From Halioxenophilus sp033283405 (GTDB lineage: Bacteria > Pseudomonadota > Gammaproteobacteria > Pseudomonadales > Cellvibrionaceae), in the NCBI RefSeq assembly GCF_033283405.1, contig NZ_JAWMQR010000001.1:620001-684000 (forward strand): 64,000 bases of DNA, written 5' to 3'. A model generated the notes under the pieces. It worked only from the letters and a program-made list of their open reading frames with translations. It ran no database searches and was not told the DNA's origin. Position 1 is the first letter of the stretch. Each line of letters opens with the position of its first letter. Below are positions 42,929-52,788 of the stretch, in pieces. Both the position numbers and the translations under genes were made by a program.

Positions 42929-44260
42929 TCATTTACTTAATCCAAATTGTGGCTCTGTATCGCCTGTTTCCCTACTGACAGTGACCTCGGGGGCAAGCAG
43001 GCACGCTTCCACGGTATAAAACGAGCCGAACACCACTACCAGGTCTGGCTGCGCAGCCTCTGCCGCTGTTAACGCCGCGGCCATCTCCTCGCAACAAAGC
43101 GTGTCTCCCCCGGCGCGTTGCAATGCCCGCTCGACATCCTTGTTATCTGCGGCCCGGTCATTACCTGGAAGCTGCGGTAAAAACCACTGGTTAACCAGAG
43201 GAAGCAGGGGCTCAATAATCTCTGGCAGTGATTTATCCGCCATCACAGCAAAAACTGCCGCTAACTTTAAGCCATTTGCAGCTGTTTTTGTGCGCTCTGT
43301 AAGCAGATCCGCCAACAACCTGGCTGAGTCTTCATTGTGCGCCACATCGAGTATCAGCGGCAGGTTTCGATAACTGGCGGCCTGAAATCGGCCGGCAAGC
43401 GCCAGCTTGTGGGCGAGCTCCTGGCACTGCTCATTACTGGGCAATTGCTGGAGCTCAGAGAGCGCCGTCAGCGCTGCTGCGACACTGGCGAGGGGTAGAT
43501 TGGGGCGAGGCATGGTTCGCATCTGCCTTTCGCTGGCAGAGTTCTCTTGCCACCAGTGCAGCAGACCACCCTCCTCCCGCCAGTTAAAGTCGATACCCAC
43601 CTGTCGCAGTCGCGTTTGTCTGTTTCTGGCCGCGTCAGCGATAGAGGCCGGTGGCTTACGGTCAGCACAAATGGCCAACTGCCCGGGCCGGAATATCCCG
43701 GCCTTTTCTGCGCCTATTTTCTCCCGGGTGTCGCCCAGCCACTGAATATGATCGATTCCGATAGAGGTGATAATGGCGATATCAGCGTCCCAGATATTGA
43801 CCGAATCCAGACGGCCACCCAAGCCCACTTCCAGCAACCAGTAACGCACCTGATACTCCGCGAAGAGCCAGGCGGCCGCCAGTGTGGAGAATTCAAAATA
43901 GGTAAGGCTAATCTCGGCTCGGGCCTGATCAATCGCCGCAAACGCCTTTAGCAGATCATCGTCAGCGACATCGCTTCCATTAATACGTATACGTTCGTTG
44001 TAGCGTAGGACGTGGGGAGAGGTGAAGGCACCGGCAGAGAGCCCTTGGCCAAGCAGAAACTGTTCTAAGCTGCGTACGCAGGACCCTTTGCCATTGGTGC
44101 CCGCTATGGAGATCAGCGTGCAACCCCGAGCTTTGAGCGTCGGGGTATCGAGCTGTAGCCGATGGGCGACCGTTGCGATACGATCTAGGCTCATATCGAT
44201 GGCTTTCGGGTGCAGCGTTTGCTGCCACTCCAGCCACTGGTCTACGGTCTGGTAACGCAT
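42929..44260 (-). CDS. folC: Bifunctional dihydrofolate/folylpolyglutamate synthase
   Basis: The 443-residue Mur-ligase-type enzyme has the ATP loop ISIAGTNGKGSCVRSLE near residue 50, TSPHVLRYNERIRING, the metal/folate region LEVGLGGRLDSVNIWD, TSIGIDHIQWLGDTREKIGA then EKAGIFRPGQ, and ILDVAHNEDSARLL in the C-terminal domain. It adds glutamate to dihydropteroate and to tetrahydrofolate. It starts 22 bases after accD stops, in the conserved accD-folC order. Confidence 0.95.
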   Translation of the reverse strand: MRYQTVDQWLEWQQTLHPKAIDMSLDRIATVAHRLQLDTPTLKARGCTLISIAGTNGKGSCVRSLEQFLLGQGLSAGAFTSPHVLRYNERIRINGSDVADDDLLKAFAAIDQARAEISLTYFEFSTLAAAWLFAEYQVRYWLLEVGLGGRLDSVNIWDADIAIITSIGIDHIQWLGDTREKIGAEKAGIFRPGQLAICADRKPPASIADAARNRQTRLRQVGIDFNWREEGGLLHWWQENSASERQMRTMPRPNLPLASVAAALTALSELQQLPSNEQCQELAHKLALAGRFQAASYRNLPLILDVAHNEDSARLLADLLTERTKTAANGLKLAAVFAVMADKSLPEIIEPLLPLVNQWFLPQLPGNDRAADNKDVERALQRAGGDTLCCEEMAAALTAAEAAQPDLVVVFGSFYTVEACLLAPEVTVSRETGDTEPQFGLSK

Positions 44261-44282
44261 CTTGCGACTCGAGGTTTTAAAC

Positions 44283-45143
44283 TTAAGCCGCTACGCCGGT
44301 CAGTTTTGCAAGCAAGGCGTGTATTTTGTCACGCAGTTCGTTACGGTGGATGATCATATCAATGGAACCATGCTCCAACAGAAACTCACTGCGCTGGAAA
44401 CCAGGCGGTAACTTTTGACGAATGGTCTGCTCGATAATATTAGGCCCGGCAAACCCAGAGCGAGCGCCCGGCTCGGCAATATTGATATCGCCCAGCAGTG
44501 CCAAAGAGGCGGAAACACCGCCGTAGACCGGATCTGTCATGACCGAAATGTAGGGAATGCCGTTCTGTTTCAGTCGCTCGATAATGGCACTGGTTTTAGC
44601 CATCTGCATCAGGGAGATCAACGCCTCCTGCATGCGAGCACCGCCGGTTGCAGAAAAACAGACCAGCGGCATGTTTTCAGCCAAGGCGAGTTGCGCCGCC
44701 CGGGTGAAGCGCTCGCCTACCACGTAACCCATAGATCCGCCCATGAACGCAAATTCGAACGCGGTGGCTACTACCGGTAGGTTGTGCAGAGTGCCGCGCA
44801 TGGCAATCAGCGCCTCTTTTTCACCGGTGGCCTTCTCCGCTTCTGCCAGACGATCTTTGTATTTCTTATTGTCTTTAAACTTCAGGCGGTCACGTGGCAG
44901 TACATCGGTAGCCAACTCTTCGCGGCCGGCTTCATCCAGGAAGATATCCAAACGTCGGCGGGCACCAATGCGCATATGGTGGTCGCACTTGGGACAAACA
45001 TCGTTGTTACGCTCAAGTTCGGGCCGATAGAGCACCGCTTCGCACTTCAAACACTTCTTCCAAAGGCCTTCCGGTACTTTGCTAGCCCCACGTTTACGCT
45101 CACCTTTGGCGATATTGGGTCGAATTTTATCTAACCAGCTCAT
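44283..45143 (-). CDS. accD: Acetyl-CoA carboxylase, carboxyltransferase beta subunit
   Basis: The 286-residue protein carries an N-terminal zinc ribbon (CLKCEAVL ... CPKCDHHM, four cysteines) and the carboxyltransferase core with GGSMGYVVGERFTRAAQLAL, SATGGARMQEALISLMQM and PVYGGVSASLALLGDINIAE. With AccA it moves carboxyl from biotin to acetyl-CoA, making malonyl-CoA. It lies 44 bases after trpA. Confidence 0.96.
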   Translation of the reverse strand: MSWLDKIRPNIAKGERKRGASKVPEGLWKKCLKCEAVLYRPELERNNDVCPKCDHHMRIGARRRLDIFLDEAGREELATDVLPRDRLKFKDNKKYKDRLAEAEKATGEKEALIAMRGTLHNLPVVATAFEFAFMGGSMGYVVGERFTRAAQLALAENMPLVCFSATGGARMQEALISLMQMAKTSAIIERLKQNGIPYISVMTDPVYGGVSASLALLGDINIAEPGARSGFAGPNIIEQTIRQKLPPGFQRSEFLLEHGSIDMIIHRNELRDKIHALLAKLTGVAA

Positions 45144-45187
45144 AATTCAATCTCTCTACGTAACGCCTCAATAGGCGTTTAAGAAGT

Positions 45188-45997
45188 TTATAGTTCGTCC
45201 AATGCCGCTCGAATCGGCTTGATAAGTTCTGCAACAGCGCCAGCAATCTGCTCGGCTGGCTGTCCGGCCATTTCGCCCATTTTAGCGACCAGCACACTGC
45301 CGACAACCGCGCCATCGGCATGTGCAGCGATGGCCTTGGCCGATGCACCGTCTTTGATACCAAAACCTACGCAGATAGGCAGATCGGTATACTGACGAAT
45401 ACGGGTGATGTTTTCAGCGACATTGGCTGCATCTAGGTGGCCAGCACCAGTAACCCCTTTCAATGACACATAGTAGAGAAAACCAGAGGCCAGGCTTACG
45501 ATCGATTGCACCCGCGCGTCGGTGGTGGTGGGCGCTAACAGGAAGATATTTTCCAGCTCGGCAACCTTCAACTGGCTGTTTAAATCGGCGGCCTCTTCCG
45601 GCGGCAGATCCACCGTTAGCAGGCCATCGACACCGGAGGCGGTTGCCAGCTCGGTGAAGGCCGCATAGCCCATACGCTCTACGGGATTGGCATAGCCCAT
45701 AAGCACGACCGGGGTTTTACTGTCGGTTTTGCGGAACTCCGCTACCAGAGCCATGGTACCGCGCAGGCTGGTATGGTGCTCCAGAGCACGCTCATGCCCC
45801 TTTTGTATCACTGGCCCTTCGGCCATGGGATCTGAGAAAGGCACGCCCAATTCAATGATATTGGCGCCATTGGCCACTAATGCGTGCATGGTGGGCAGAG
45901 TTGCCTCGGGGCTCGGATCACCATTGACGATGTAGGTTACCAGGGCTTTACGACCCTGCCCTCGGAGCTCAGCCATGCATTGATCAATACGGTTCAT
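45188..45997 (-). CDS. trpA: Tryptophan synthase alpha subunit
   Basis: The 269-residue TIM barrel splits indole-3-glycerol phosphate. Catalytic Glu (E49 in E. coli numbering) is in IIELGVPFSDP. The place of Asp60 is Glu here, since the motif reads SDPMAEGPVIQ and not SDPLADGPTIQ. VDGLLTVDLPPEEA, YYVSLKGVTGAG and VGFGIKDGASAKAIAAHADG follow. It starts 17 bases after trpB stops, and the two form the usual complex. Confidence 0.95.
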   Translation of the reverse strand: MNRIDQCMAELRGQGRKALVTYIVNGDPSPEATLPTMHALVANGANIIELGVPFSDPMAEGPVIQKGHERALEHHTSLRGTMALVAEFRKTDSKTPVVLMGYANPVERMGYAAFTELATASGVDGLLTVDLPPEEAADLNSQLKVAELENIFLLAPTTTDARVQSIVSLASGFLYYVSLKGVTGAGHLDAANVAENITRIRQYTDLPICVGFGIKDGASAKAIAAHADGAVVGSVLVAKMGEMAGQPAEQIAGAVAELIKPIRAALDEL

Positions 45998-46014
45998 TCA
46001 CTAATTCGCCTGTT

Positions 46015-47250
46015 CTATATGGTGATGCCATCGATGGCTGCGACGGTATGAATATCTTTATCGCCCCGTCCGGATAGATTCACCACGATAATCTCATCTG
46101 GCGTCATAGTGCGGGCGAGTTTATCGGCGTAGGCCACCGCGTGGCTACTCTCCAATGCCGGCATTATGCCTTCAACCTTGGTTAGCATACGGAAGGCCGC
46201 CAGTGCCTCCTGGTCATCAATGGCCACATAATTGACCCGACCGAGATCTTTCAACCAGCTGTGTTCGGGGCCAACGCCTGGGTAGTCCAAACCGGCAGAA
46301 ACTGAATGGGTTTCGATAATTTGGCCGTTTTCATCTTCCATCAGGTAGGTACGGTTGCCGTGTAAGATCCCGGGAATGCCCTCATTTAAAGGAGCGGCAT
46401 GGCGACCGGTTTCGAGGCCGTCACCTCCGGCCTCCACACCATACATCGCTACCGAATTATCCGCCAGGAAGGGGTGGAAAAGGCCAATGGCATTGGAACC
46501 ACCACCGACACAGGCGACCAGCGCATCCGGCAGCCGTCCGGCTTGCTCCAGACACTGAGCACGCGCTTCACGACCGATTATGGACTGGAAATCGCGCACC
46601 AGCTGCGGGTAAGGATGAGGCCCAGCAACGGTACCGATAATATAGAAGGTATCGTCGACATTGGTTACCCAGTCGCGCATAGCCTCGTTCATGGCATCTT
46701 TCAGCGTTTTGGAGCCAGAGGTGACGGGGATTACTTCTGCCCCCAGCAGCTTCATTCGGTAGACATTGAGCGCCTGACGTTTAACGTCTTCTGCCCCCAT
46801 GTAAACCTGGCACTCCATACCTAAACGGGCCGCAATAGTTGCCGTCGCCACACCGTGCTGCCCAGCTCCGGTTTCAGCAATAACGCGTTGTTTACCACTG
46901 TGTTTGGCCAGCAGTGCCTGGCCAATCGTATTGTTCACTTTGTGGGCGCCAGTGTGGTTGAGGTCTTCGCGCTTCAAATAAATTTGAGCGCCGCCGGCCA
47001 GCTTGCTCCAACGTTCAGCGAGGTACAGGGGGGATGGCCGCCCGACAAAATAGGCGAGATCGCGATCGAATTCGGCTAGGAACTCGGGGTCGGTCTTTAA
47101 CCGTTGATACATGGCATCAAGCTCGTCGAGCGCGGTTATCAGGGTTTCGGATACAAACCGGCCGCCATAGGGGCCAAAATGACCGCGACTATCGGGAAAA
47201 GCCGAATAGTCGACTGCCATTGAACTGTTGCTTTGCTGGTCGTTAGCCAT
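46015..47250 (-). CDS. trpB: Tryptophan synthase beta subunit
   Basis: The 411-residue PLP enzyme joins indole and serine. The Schiff-base lysine is in LNHTGAHKVNNTIGQALLAK. ETGAGQHGVATATIAARLGM (with the catalytic Glu), CVGGGSNAIGLFHPFL for the phosphate and VNLSGRGDKDIHTV confirm TrpB1. The N-terminus has about 16 residues more than E. coli TrpB before YSAFPDSRGHFGPYGGRFV. It lies between trpF and trpA in one leftward operon. Confidence 0.96.
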   Translation of the reverse strand: MANDQQSNSSMAVDYSAFPDSRGHFGPYGGRFVSETLITALDELDAMYQRLKTDPEFLAEFDRDLAYFVGRPSPLYLAERWSKLAGGAQIYLKREDLNHTGAHKVNNTIGQALLAKHSGKQRVIAETGAGQHGVATATIAARLGMECQVYMGAEDVKRQALNVYRMKLLGAEVIPVTSGSKTLKDAMNEAMRDWVTNVDDTFYIIGTVAGPHPYPQLVRDFQSIIGREARAQCLEQAGRLPDALVACVGGGSNAIGLFHPFLADNSVAMYGVEAGGDGLETGRHAAPLNEGIPGILHGNRTYLMEDENGQIIETHSVSAGLDYPGVGPEHSWLKDLGRVNYVAIDDQEALAAFRMLTKVEGIMPALESSHAVAYADKLARTMTPDEIIVVNLSGRGDKDIHTVAAIDGITI

Positions 47251-47273
47251 TATCTCTTCTCAAATTAGCAAAT

Positions 47274-47927
47274 TCATTGCGCTACGCGCTTGTGCAGTGA
47301 AACGGATTTAACCGTACGGATAAAATCAGCCACTTTTTGGGCACTTTTTACGCCGGGTGCCGATTCCACCCCACCACTGACATCTACGCCATAGGGCGTT
47401 GTCTCCCGCAGTGCCTGAAGGATGTTTTCCGGGTTTAGGCCACCCGCCAGAATCAGTGGTCGGGCCCCAGAGTTGGGAAAACGGTGCCAATCAAAGCGTT
47501 GGCCGGTACCTCCGGGAACACCGGGCTGATAGGCATCGAGAATGAAGCCTGCCGCGTCCGGGTAGGCGTCGAAAATGGGCTCCAGTTCGAGCCCCGGTGC
47601 CATTCTAATCGCCTTGATGAATGGCCGCTGAAACTGGCGGCAATATTCGTTACTTTCACTGCCGTGGAACTGCAGAACATGCAGCGGTACCGACTGCAGG
47701 CAGCGCTCCACTGCGCTCTGTTCAGCATCAACAAAGAGCCCAACCACGGTGACAAATGGCCCGACAGACAGGGCTATCTCTCGAGCAAGCGGTTCTGCCA
47801 CGTTGCGGGGACTCTTAGCGTAAAACACCAATCCAATGGCGTCGGTACCTGCCTGTTTGGCTGCTAATGCATCCGGCACGGAGGTAATACCGCAAATCTT
47901 GGTCCGAGCCACTTCGCCACTGGTCAT
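47274..47927 (-). CDS. trpF: Phosphoribosylanthranilate isomerase
   Basis: The 217-residue TIM barrel has the catalytic Cys in RTKICGITSVPDALAA, GLVFYAKSPRNV, LQFHGSESNEYCRQF and the catalytic Asp in GVDVSGGVESAPGVKS. It turns PRA into CdRP. It lies first in trpF-trpB-trpA, separate from the anthranilate genes, as in Pseudomonas-type genomes. The 92 bases before it up to truA probably hold the promoter. Confidence 0.95.
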   Translation of the reverse strand: MTSGEVARTKICGITSVPDALAAKQAGTDAIGLVFYAKSPRNVAEPLAREIALSVGPFVTVVGLFVDAEQSAVERCLQSVPLHVLQFHGSESNEYCRQFQRPFIKAIRMAPGLELEPIFDAYPDAAGFILDAYQPGVPGGTGQRFDWHRFPNSGARPLILAGGLNPENILQALRETTPYGVDVSGGVESAPGVKSAQKVADFIRTVKSVSLHKRVAQ

Positions 47928-48019
47928 AAATTAGTCAAAAAACTGATGAAATTTCAAGATCGCGCATGATACCAGATCACAGGTAATTGCCGCCAACGGC
48001 AGTGATAAAAGCGTTAACT

Positions 48020-48883
48020 TCAACCTTGCAGTGGTATCTCCAGGAAACCGGGGCCGGGTCGCGAGCCGGGTAGACCAAAGTTACCCGGATAGGCCACATT
48101 CACCAGATAGAGGCCCGCGGCCGGCGCTGTAACTCCGCCCTGACAGCGATCCCGGGCTTCAAGCACATGGTTTACCCAGGAGAGGGGCTTTTCGCCAGCG
48201 GCTATTGTGGTCAGTACGCCGACAATATTGCGCACCATGTGGTGCAAAAAGGCGTTGGCCGAGACCTCTATAATAATGAATGGCGAATGCTCAATGATCT
48301 TCAAGTAATGAATAGTTCTAACCGGACTTTTAGCCTGGCACTGCGCTGCTCGAAAGGAGCTAAAATCGTGCTCCCCCTCCAGTAGCGCCGCGGCTTGCCG
48401 CATCACCGTCAAATCCAAACAGCGTTTATCCCAAGTTACCAGGCCATTCTGGATGCCTGGCCGGGTAGGAGAATTGAGAATGATATAGCGATAGGTTCGG
48501 CTTTGAGCACTAAAGCGGGCATGAAAGCTAAAGGGTACGGCTTTCGACCACTGAACCGCGATCTGGTCTGGCAGCTTAGTATTGACCCCCATCGTCCAGG
48601 CTTTTAGAGGACGCTCGGCCATAGTATCGAAGTGAATCACCTGGCCGCTGGCGTGCACACCCGCATCTGTGCGTCCGGCGCATACCAGCTCAATGGGCTC
48701 CGCCGCAATATCAGACAAGGCAAGGTGCAGCATACCCTGTACGGTTTTTGGGTCGTGCTTTTGCACCTGAAACCCGCGAAATAAGCCGCCGTTGTACTCA
48801 ACACCCAAAGCAATTCGCTGCATACCTTGGGGAATTTCAGTCTCATTAAATACTTCACAGTTGCGACTGTAAGGCTTGGTCAT
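48020..48883 (-). CDS. truA: tRNA pseudouridine(38-40) synthase
   Basis: The 287-residue enzyme modifies uridines 38-40 of the anticodon arm. The catalytic Asp is in CAGRTDAGVHASGQVIHFDT. MQRIALGVEYNGGLFRGFQV starts the domain and FLHHMVRNIVGVL is the C-terminal motif. The N-terminus before Met21 is unusual; an internal start at 48823 with a weak AAGG is also possible. Its place between fimV and trpF fits Pseudomonas. Confidence 0.94.
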   Translation of the reverse strand: MTKPYSRNCEVFNETEIPQGMQRIALGVEYNGGLFRGFQVQKHDPKTVQGMLHLALSDIAAEPIELVCAGRTDAGVHASGQVIHFDTMAERPLKAWTMGVNTKLPDQIAVQWSKAVPFSFHARFSAQSRTYRYIILNSPTRPGIQNGLVTWDKRCLDLTVMRQAAALLEGEHDFSSFRAAQCQAKSPVRTIHYLKIIEHSPFIIIEVSANAFLHHMVRNIVGVLTTIAAGEKPLSWVNHVLEARDRCQGGVTAPAAGLYLVNVAYPGNFGLPGSRPGPGFLEIPLQG

Positions 48884-48985
48884 TGGTGGGGTTACCGGAA
48901 ATCTGGTCGTTCTATAAAGCTAGCGTGTGCCGGCCATTGTAGCTCTGGAGTACGAAGCCGTCACATCGAACACTATGCTTCAAAC

Positions 48986-49009
48986 AAAAACCCCAGCACT
49001 AGGCTGGGG
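48986..49009 (-). terminator. Intrinsic terminator after fimV
   Basis: On the minus strand CCCCAGC, a 5-base loop (CTAGT) and GCTGGGG form a 7-bp GC-rich stem followed by TTTTT. It lies 25 bases past the fimV stop and isolates fimV from truA. Confidence 0.85.
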
Positions 49010-49034
49010 CTGTGGGGTGTGAAGCAACACGCTT

Positions 49035-52000
49035 TTAGGACGGGATTTTATCTAACAGTGTTTTTGCTTCCGATTTTTGTTGATCACTACCCTCTTGTAG
49101 TACTTCATTGAGAATATCGCGTGCGCCCTCACCGTCCCCCATATCGATATAGGCTCGGGCCAGGTCGAGTTTGGTGTCGGATTCGTCCGTATCGGCGAGA
49201 AAATCCATGCCATCGTCCAAATCGCCATCAGACAATGAATCTTCATCATCGAAATCGGCGAAATTCTGCTCTGAAGAGGCCAATACCTCATCAAACATGG
49301 CATCTGAACTTAATGAATCGTCCAGCTCATCACCGCCCATAAAAGAGTCGGTATCGTTAAGTTCAACCTCACCAGCGAGAGCGTCCATTTCGTCGTCTAA
49401 GGCGTCGAGGTCGAGCGCTGTATCAAAATTAAGATCGTCACCCAGATCCTGTAGGTCACCATCCGAGTCGTCGGAATCCATCAGCGACGAACCACTATCG
49501 AAGCTCACCTCTTCTTCCGGAGTGTTGTCGTAGCTTTTTTGTGGTGTGATCAGATCGCCCTCGGACAACGCATCGTCGCTTGGCTCCTGCCCTTCAATTG
49601 CAAAATCAAAATCACTATCAAGATTGACCGAGTCATCGCCAAGATCATCATCCAAGCCAAGAGCAGCGAAGTCTAAATCTGAGTCGATGTCATCAAACAT
49701 TGACTCGCTCAGCTCATCGCCCTCAAGGGAGAGATCATCCATATCAGACAACTCGTCGCCTTTGGCTTTGCTGTTACTGCTGACGCTCTCCTCTTGCAGA
49801 GATACCGCAGGCGCTTCCGGCTCGTCGAAATCGAGCGAGAAATCGCCATCCAGATCGAGAGTTTCTGGCTCTTCATCGGGAATGGAGAGCAGCTCATCTT
49901 CAGAGCTCTCTTCGCTGGATAGATCGAGGTTGAAGTCATCTAGGCCCAGATCATCAGAAAGATCCAGCTCATCTTCTGCAGCTTCTGCCGTTTCGGTTTC
50001 ACTACCCAGATCAAACGACAAGGCGATATCGTCATCGTCACCCAAAGAGAGGCTATCCGATTCCAACTCCAGCTCACCTGCGGTGGAATCGGACATATCA
50101 TCAAAGTCGAAGTCGAACTTGCTATCAGTGGCAGCTGCGCTGCCAACATCTTCACCAGCATCGTCAATGGCATCAGACTCAGCGTTCAACATGTCTTCGA
50201 AGTCCATGTCGAGGCTGATCTCATCACCAAGCCCACCGTCCTCTGGCTCAGCAGTGGTCTCTTCCGATTCAAATTCGGGATCAAGGTCGAAATCGAAGTC
50301 GTCAAACTCACCGGATGTGCTGCTATCTTCATCCAACGCAGAGAAATCATTTACCGGCGCAGAATTGTCGATGCTGATCGTCTCTTCATCGTCATCTAAC
50401 TCTGCAGCCATGGCGTCAAAGTCGAGTTCTTCAACGGGTTTCTGCGCCACAGAACCTGCTGCGGCCACGCCAGCTGCCACAGCAAACGGGGCCGCGTCAG
50501 CGAACTGACTGCGCAACACGGCTCCACGACCAATGGCACCGCTATTTCCGGAGGCATGAACCTCCTGGAAATTCTCATCAAATTTCTCTAGTTCGCCAGA
50601 TTCCGCGTAAACTTCGAGCAACTTAACACGGGCATCGGTGTTGGCAGGATCGGCACGCAGCGCGCGTTTCAGCATCTGCTCTGCCTGATCATACTTGCCA
50701 TAGGCTATGTAAATATCAGCCTCAGCAATAACCTCTTCTGGAACCAGGTTACTGAGGTCTTCCTCTTCCTCAGCAAGCTTCTCAGTAGGTGTTTCGATAT
50801 CGCTCTCAAACGGCTCCATCTCGGTATCGAAATCACCATCGAAAGATTCACCGTCGATGTCCAGCGTTTCGTCTTCGTCCGAAGCCTCTTCGAACGGATC
50901 AAATCCCTCTTCTTCCTCGTCTTTTTTGCCAAGCAGTTTTTTAACAAGAACGAAGATCGCCAACAGCACGGCCACTAATACCGCAGCAACCAGGACAATA
51001 TTGTCCATAATTTTGTCGACCAACGAGGGCTCGGGCGGTGTTGAAACAACCACCGTGCGGGCATCCGGTTTGGTAGCCGGGGCCGGTTTGGCCGGGGGCG
51101 GAGTCGCCTCCTCGGTTGTAGGTGCTTCAGCGGCATCATCAGTGGTGCCTGCCGGTGCTTCAACGGCGGCTTCTGCAGGAGTCTCTTCGGACGCCGCGCT
51201 GCTGGCATCGGCCATCTCAGCCTCTGGCGTAGAACTTTCGGCCGGCTCTGCGGTTACATCAGTGTCTTCATCCTGGGCGGATTGCTCCGCCGCCAATTGC
51301 AAGGCGCGCAACTGCTCATTGGAGACCTCGACCAGGCGCTCCATTGTATCGATCTGCTCTTCGAGATCAGCAATGCGACCTTTCAGCTCAGTGTTCTCGC
51401 GATTGGCGGTATCAAGCTGCTCCATTGCGATGGCCAGATCGTTCTCCAGAGCAGCGGAAGACTGGCTATCTGAGCCTCGGCCAGATCCCGGTGAAACTGA
51501 AGTGGAGCTATCGTCACCAACTCCAACCGTTACACGGCCACCTGTGGATTGTGGACCTGTAGCTGAGCTCTTGCGGGTATCAGAGACCAATGTTGGGCCG
51601 CTGCTCGCGCCTTGACTCCACCGGTCATTCTGGAAGGCAACCTCGTTGATTGCCTGAGTACGACTCAACTCGGAGATCTGTTCGCTAGTAGGGACCCGCA
51701 GAACCTGGCCCTTACGCAATAGGTTGATATTGTTATTGATAAACGCCTCAGGGTTCAGGCGTTGAATAGCGATCATGGTCTGCTGAACGGTATATTGGCT
51801 ACCTGGACGAACTTTTAATGCGATGTTCCACAGGGTGTCACTGGCTTGTACTGGGCCATAGGTGTCGCCTGAGTAGCTGGCCGGCACGCTGCTGGGGGCG
51901 GTAGGAGTTGGGGCGCGCGGGCGAGTGACAGGAGCGCTGGACGCCGGCGCAGTGTCTGTCTGGACTGGTGTTGTAGTTGCCGGGGCGCTGACTGTGCTCT

Positions 52001-52412
52001 CCGATTGAGCACTGAACACCGGCAGATCCATCAACAAGGTGTATTCACGCAGAATACGACCACTCGGCCACTGGCTCTCAATCAGGAAGTTTAAAAAGGG
52101 CTCTCTTACTGGCGAGTTGGTAGTGATGTGAACCACCGGTCCACCTGGAGCCTCGAGGTCAACACTGAACTTCATCCCCGTCAGGAAGAAGGTTTTATCG
52201 ACGCCGACACGCTCGAAATCAGCATTGGAAGCCAAACCCACCAAAATCTCTTCTTCGGTTAAGTCTCTAACCTGAAGCAGTCTGATTTCCGCGTTTAACG
52301 GCTCATTCAGCGAGGAATTTAGCTTAATCTCTCCAAGGCCAAGTGCAGAGACCTGCTCTGCAACCACAAAGCCTACAGCGGAGATGATTGATGCCAGTTT
52401 ACTAAGACGCAT
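49035..52412 (-). CDS. fimV: FimV pilus/polarity hub protein
   Basis: The ATG at 52412 (1125 residues) has AAAGGGG upstream; the frame opens 8 codons earlier. The parts are a signal peptide (LASIISAVGFVVAEQVSA), the FimV N-terminal domain (LGEIKLNSSLNEPLNAEI), a LysM domain (about 185-245, YGPVQASDTLWNIALKVRPG), a coiled coil (about 320-360), a TM (IVLVAAVLVAVLLAIFVLVK, about 470-490), a long acidic region rich in Asp, Glu and Ser, and the C-terminal FimV_C domain (DLARAYIDMGDGEGARDIL). It organises type IV pili and polar cAMP signalling in Pseudomonas. Length exceeds the 919 residues of P. aeruginosa FimV because of the acidic repeats. Confidence 0.95.
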   Translation of the reverse strand: MRLSKLASIISAVGFVVAEQVSALGLGEIKLNSSLNEPLNAEIRLLQVRDLTEEEILVGLASNADFERVGVDKTFFLTGMKFSVDLEAPGGPVVHITTNSPVREPFLNFLIESQWPSGRILREYTLLMDLPVFSAQSESTVSAPATTTPVQTDTAPASSAPVTRPRAPTPTAPSSVPASYSGDTYGPVQASDTLWNIALKVRPGSQYTVQQTMIAIQRLNPEAFINNNINLLRKGQVLRVPTSEQISELSRTQAINEVAFQNDRWSQGASSGPTLVSDTRKSSATGPQSTGGRVTVGVGDDSSTSVSPGSGRGSDSQSSAALENDLAIAMEQLDTANRENTELKGRIADLEEQIDTMERLVEVSNEQLRALQLAAEQSAQDEDTDVTAEPAESSTPEAEMADASSAASEETPAEAAVEAPAGTTDDAAEAPTTEEATPPPAKPAPATKPDARTVVVSTPPEPSLVDKIMDNIVLVAAVLVAVLLAIFVLVKKLLGKKDEEEEGFDPFEEASDEDETLDIDGESFDGDFDTEMEPFESDIETPTEKLAEEEEDLSNLVPEEVIAEADIYIAYGKYDQAEQMLKRALRADPANTDARVKLLEVYAESGELEKFDENFQEVHASGNSGAIGRGAVLRSQFADAAPFAVAAGVAAAGSVAQKPVEELDFDAMAAELDDDEETISIDNSAPVNDFSALDEDSSTSGEFDDFDFDLDPEFESEETTAEPEDGGLGDEISLDMDFEDMLNAESDAIDDAGEDVGSAAATDSKFDFDFDDMSDSTAGELELESDSLSLGDDDDIALSFDLGSETETAEAAEDELDLSDDLGLDDFNLDLSSEESSEDELLSIPDEEPETLDLDGDFSLDFDEPEAPAVSLQEESVSSNSKAKGDELSDMDDLSLEGDELSESMFDDIDSDLDFAALGLDDDLGDDSVNLDSDFDFAIEGQEPSDDALSEGDLITPQKSYDNTPEEEVSFDSGSSLMDSDDSDGDLQDLGDDLNFDTALDLDALDDEMDALAGEVELNDTDSFMGGDELDDSLSSDAMFDEVLASSEQNFADFDDEDSLSDGDLDDGMDFLADTDESDTKLDLARAYIDMGDGEGARDILNEVLQEGSDQQKSEAKTLLDKIPS

Positions 52413-52436
52413 TGGACGCCCCTTTATTATTTCCAT

Positions 52437-52788
52437 TGCATGTCTGGGTTAACTGTTTGCAAACGACTCACCGCCTGGTTTAGGAAGTGACTTATGCGTA
52501 GCCTAAAACCCTGATTCTTTACGAGGAGATGCTCCCAGCCTCGCTCGAGACACCATAAACCTCGAATTTGGATTCATAGATCCACGTAAGTATTCATTAT
52601 AAATAGCATTTTCGCAACGATAGCGCCGCCAAATGGCTCGTTTATATCATAATTATCTTTATTATGTTGATGTAATCCACAGTTTTAGAATTTAGCACGC
52701 GATCAAAAAAGTGCGTAATCGAGCAGCGGCACTGGGTCACAGATAGCGAAAGGGCCGCAAAGCGGCCCCAACAGCGATAGCGTATAGA
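52437..52788. other. Intergenic region between asd and fimV
   Basis: The 350 bases hold no gene. A GGGCCGC-AAA-GCGGCCC hairpin (52752-52768) lies just past the asd stop and is described separately. The rest, AT-rich around 52590-52690, probably holds the fimV promoter. Confidence 0.6.
52752..52768 (-). terminator. Hairpin after asd
   Basis: GGGCCGC, AAA and GCGGCCC form a perfect 7-bp stem with a three-base loop, 20 bases past the asd stop. Only TTT follows on the minus strand, so it is a moderate terminator. Confidence 0.6.

Noticed and set aside
49546..51615. Two Ser-rich rightward frames opposite fimV
   Set aside because: The acidic GAT/GAA-rich codons of FimV read as Ser-rich codons in antisense, so long open frames are expected by chance.
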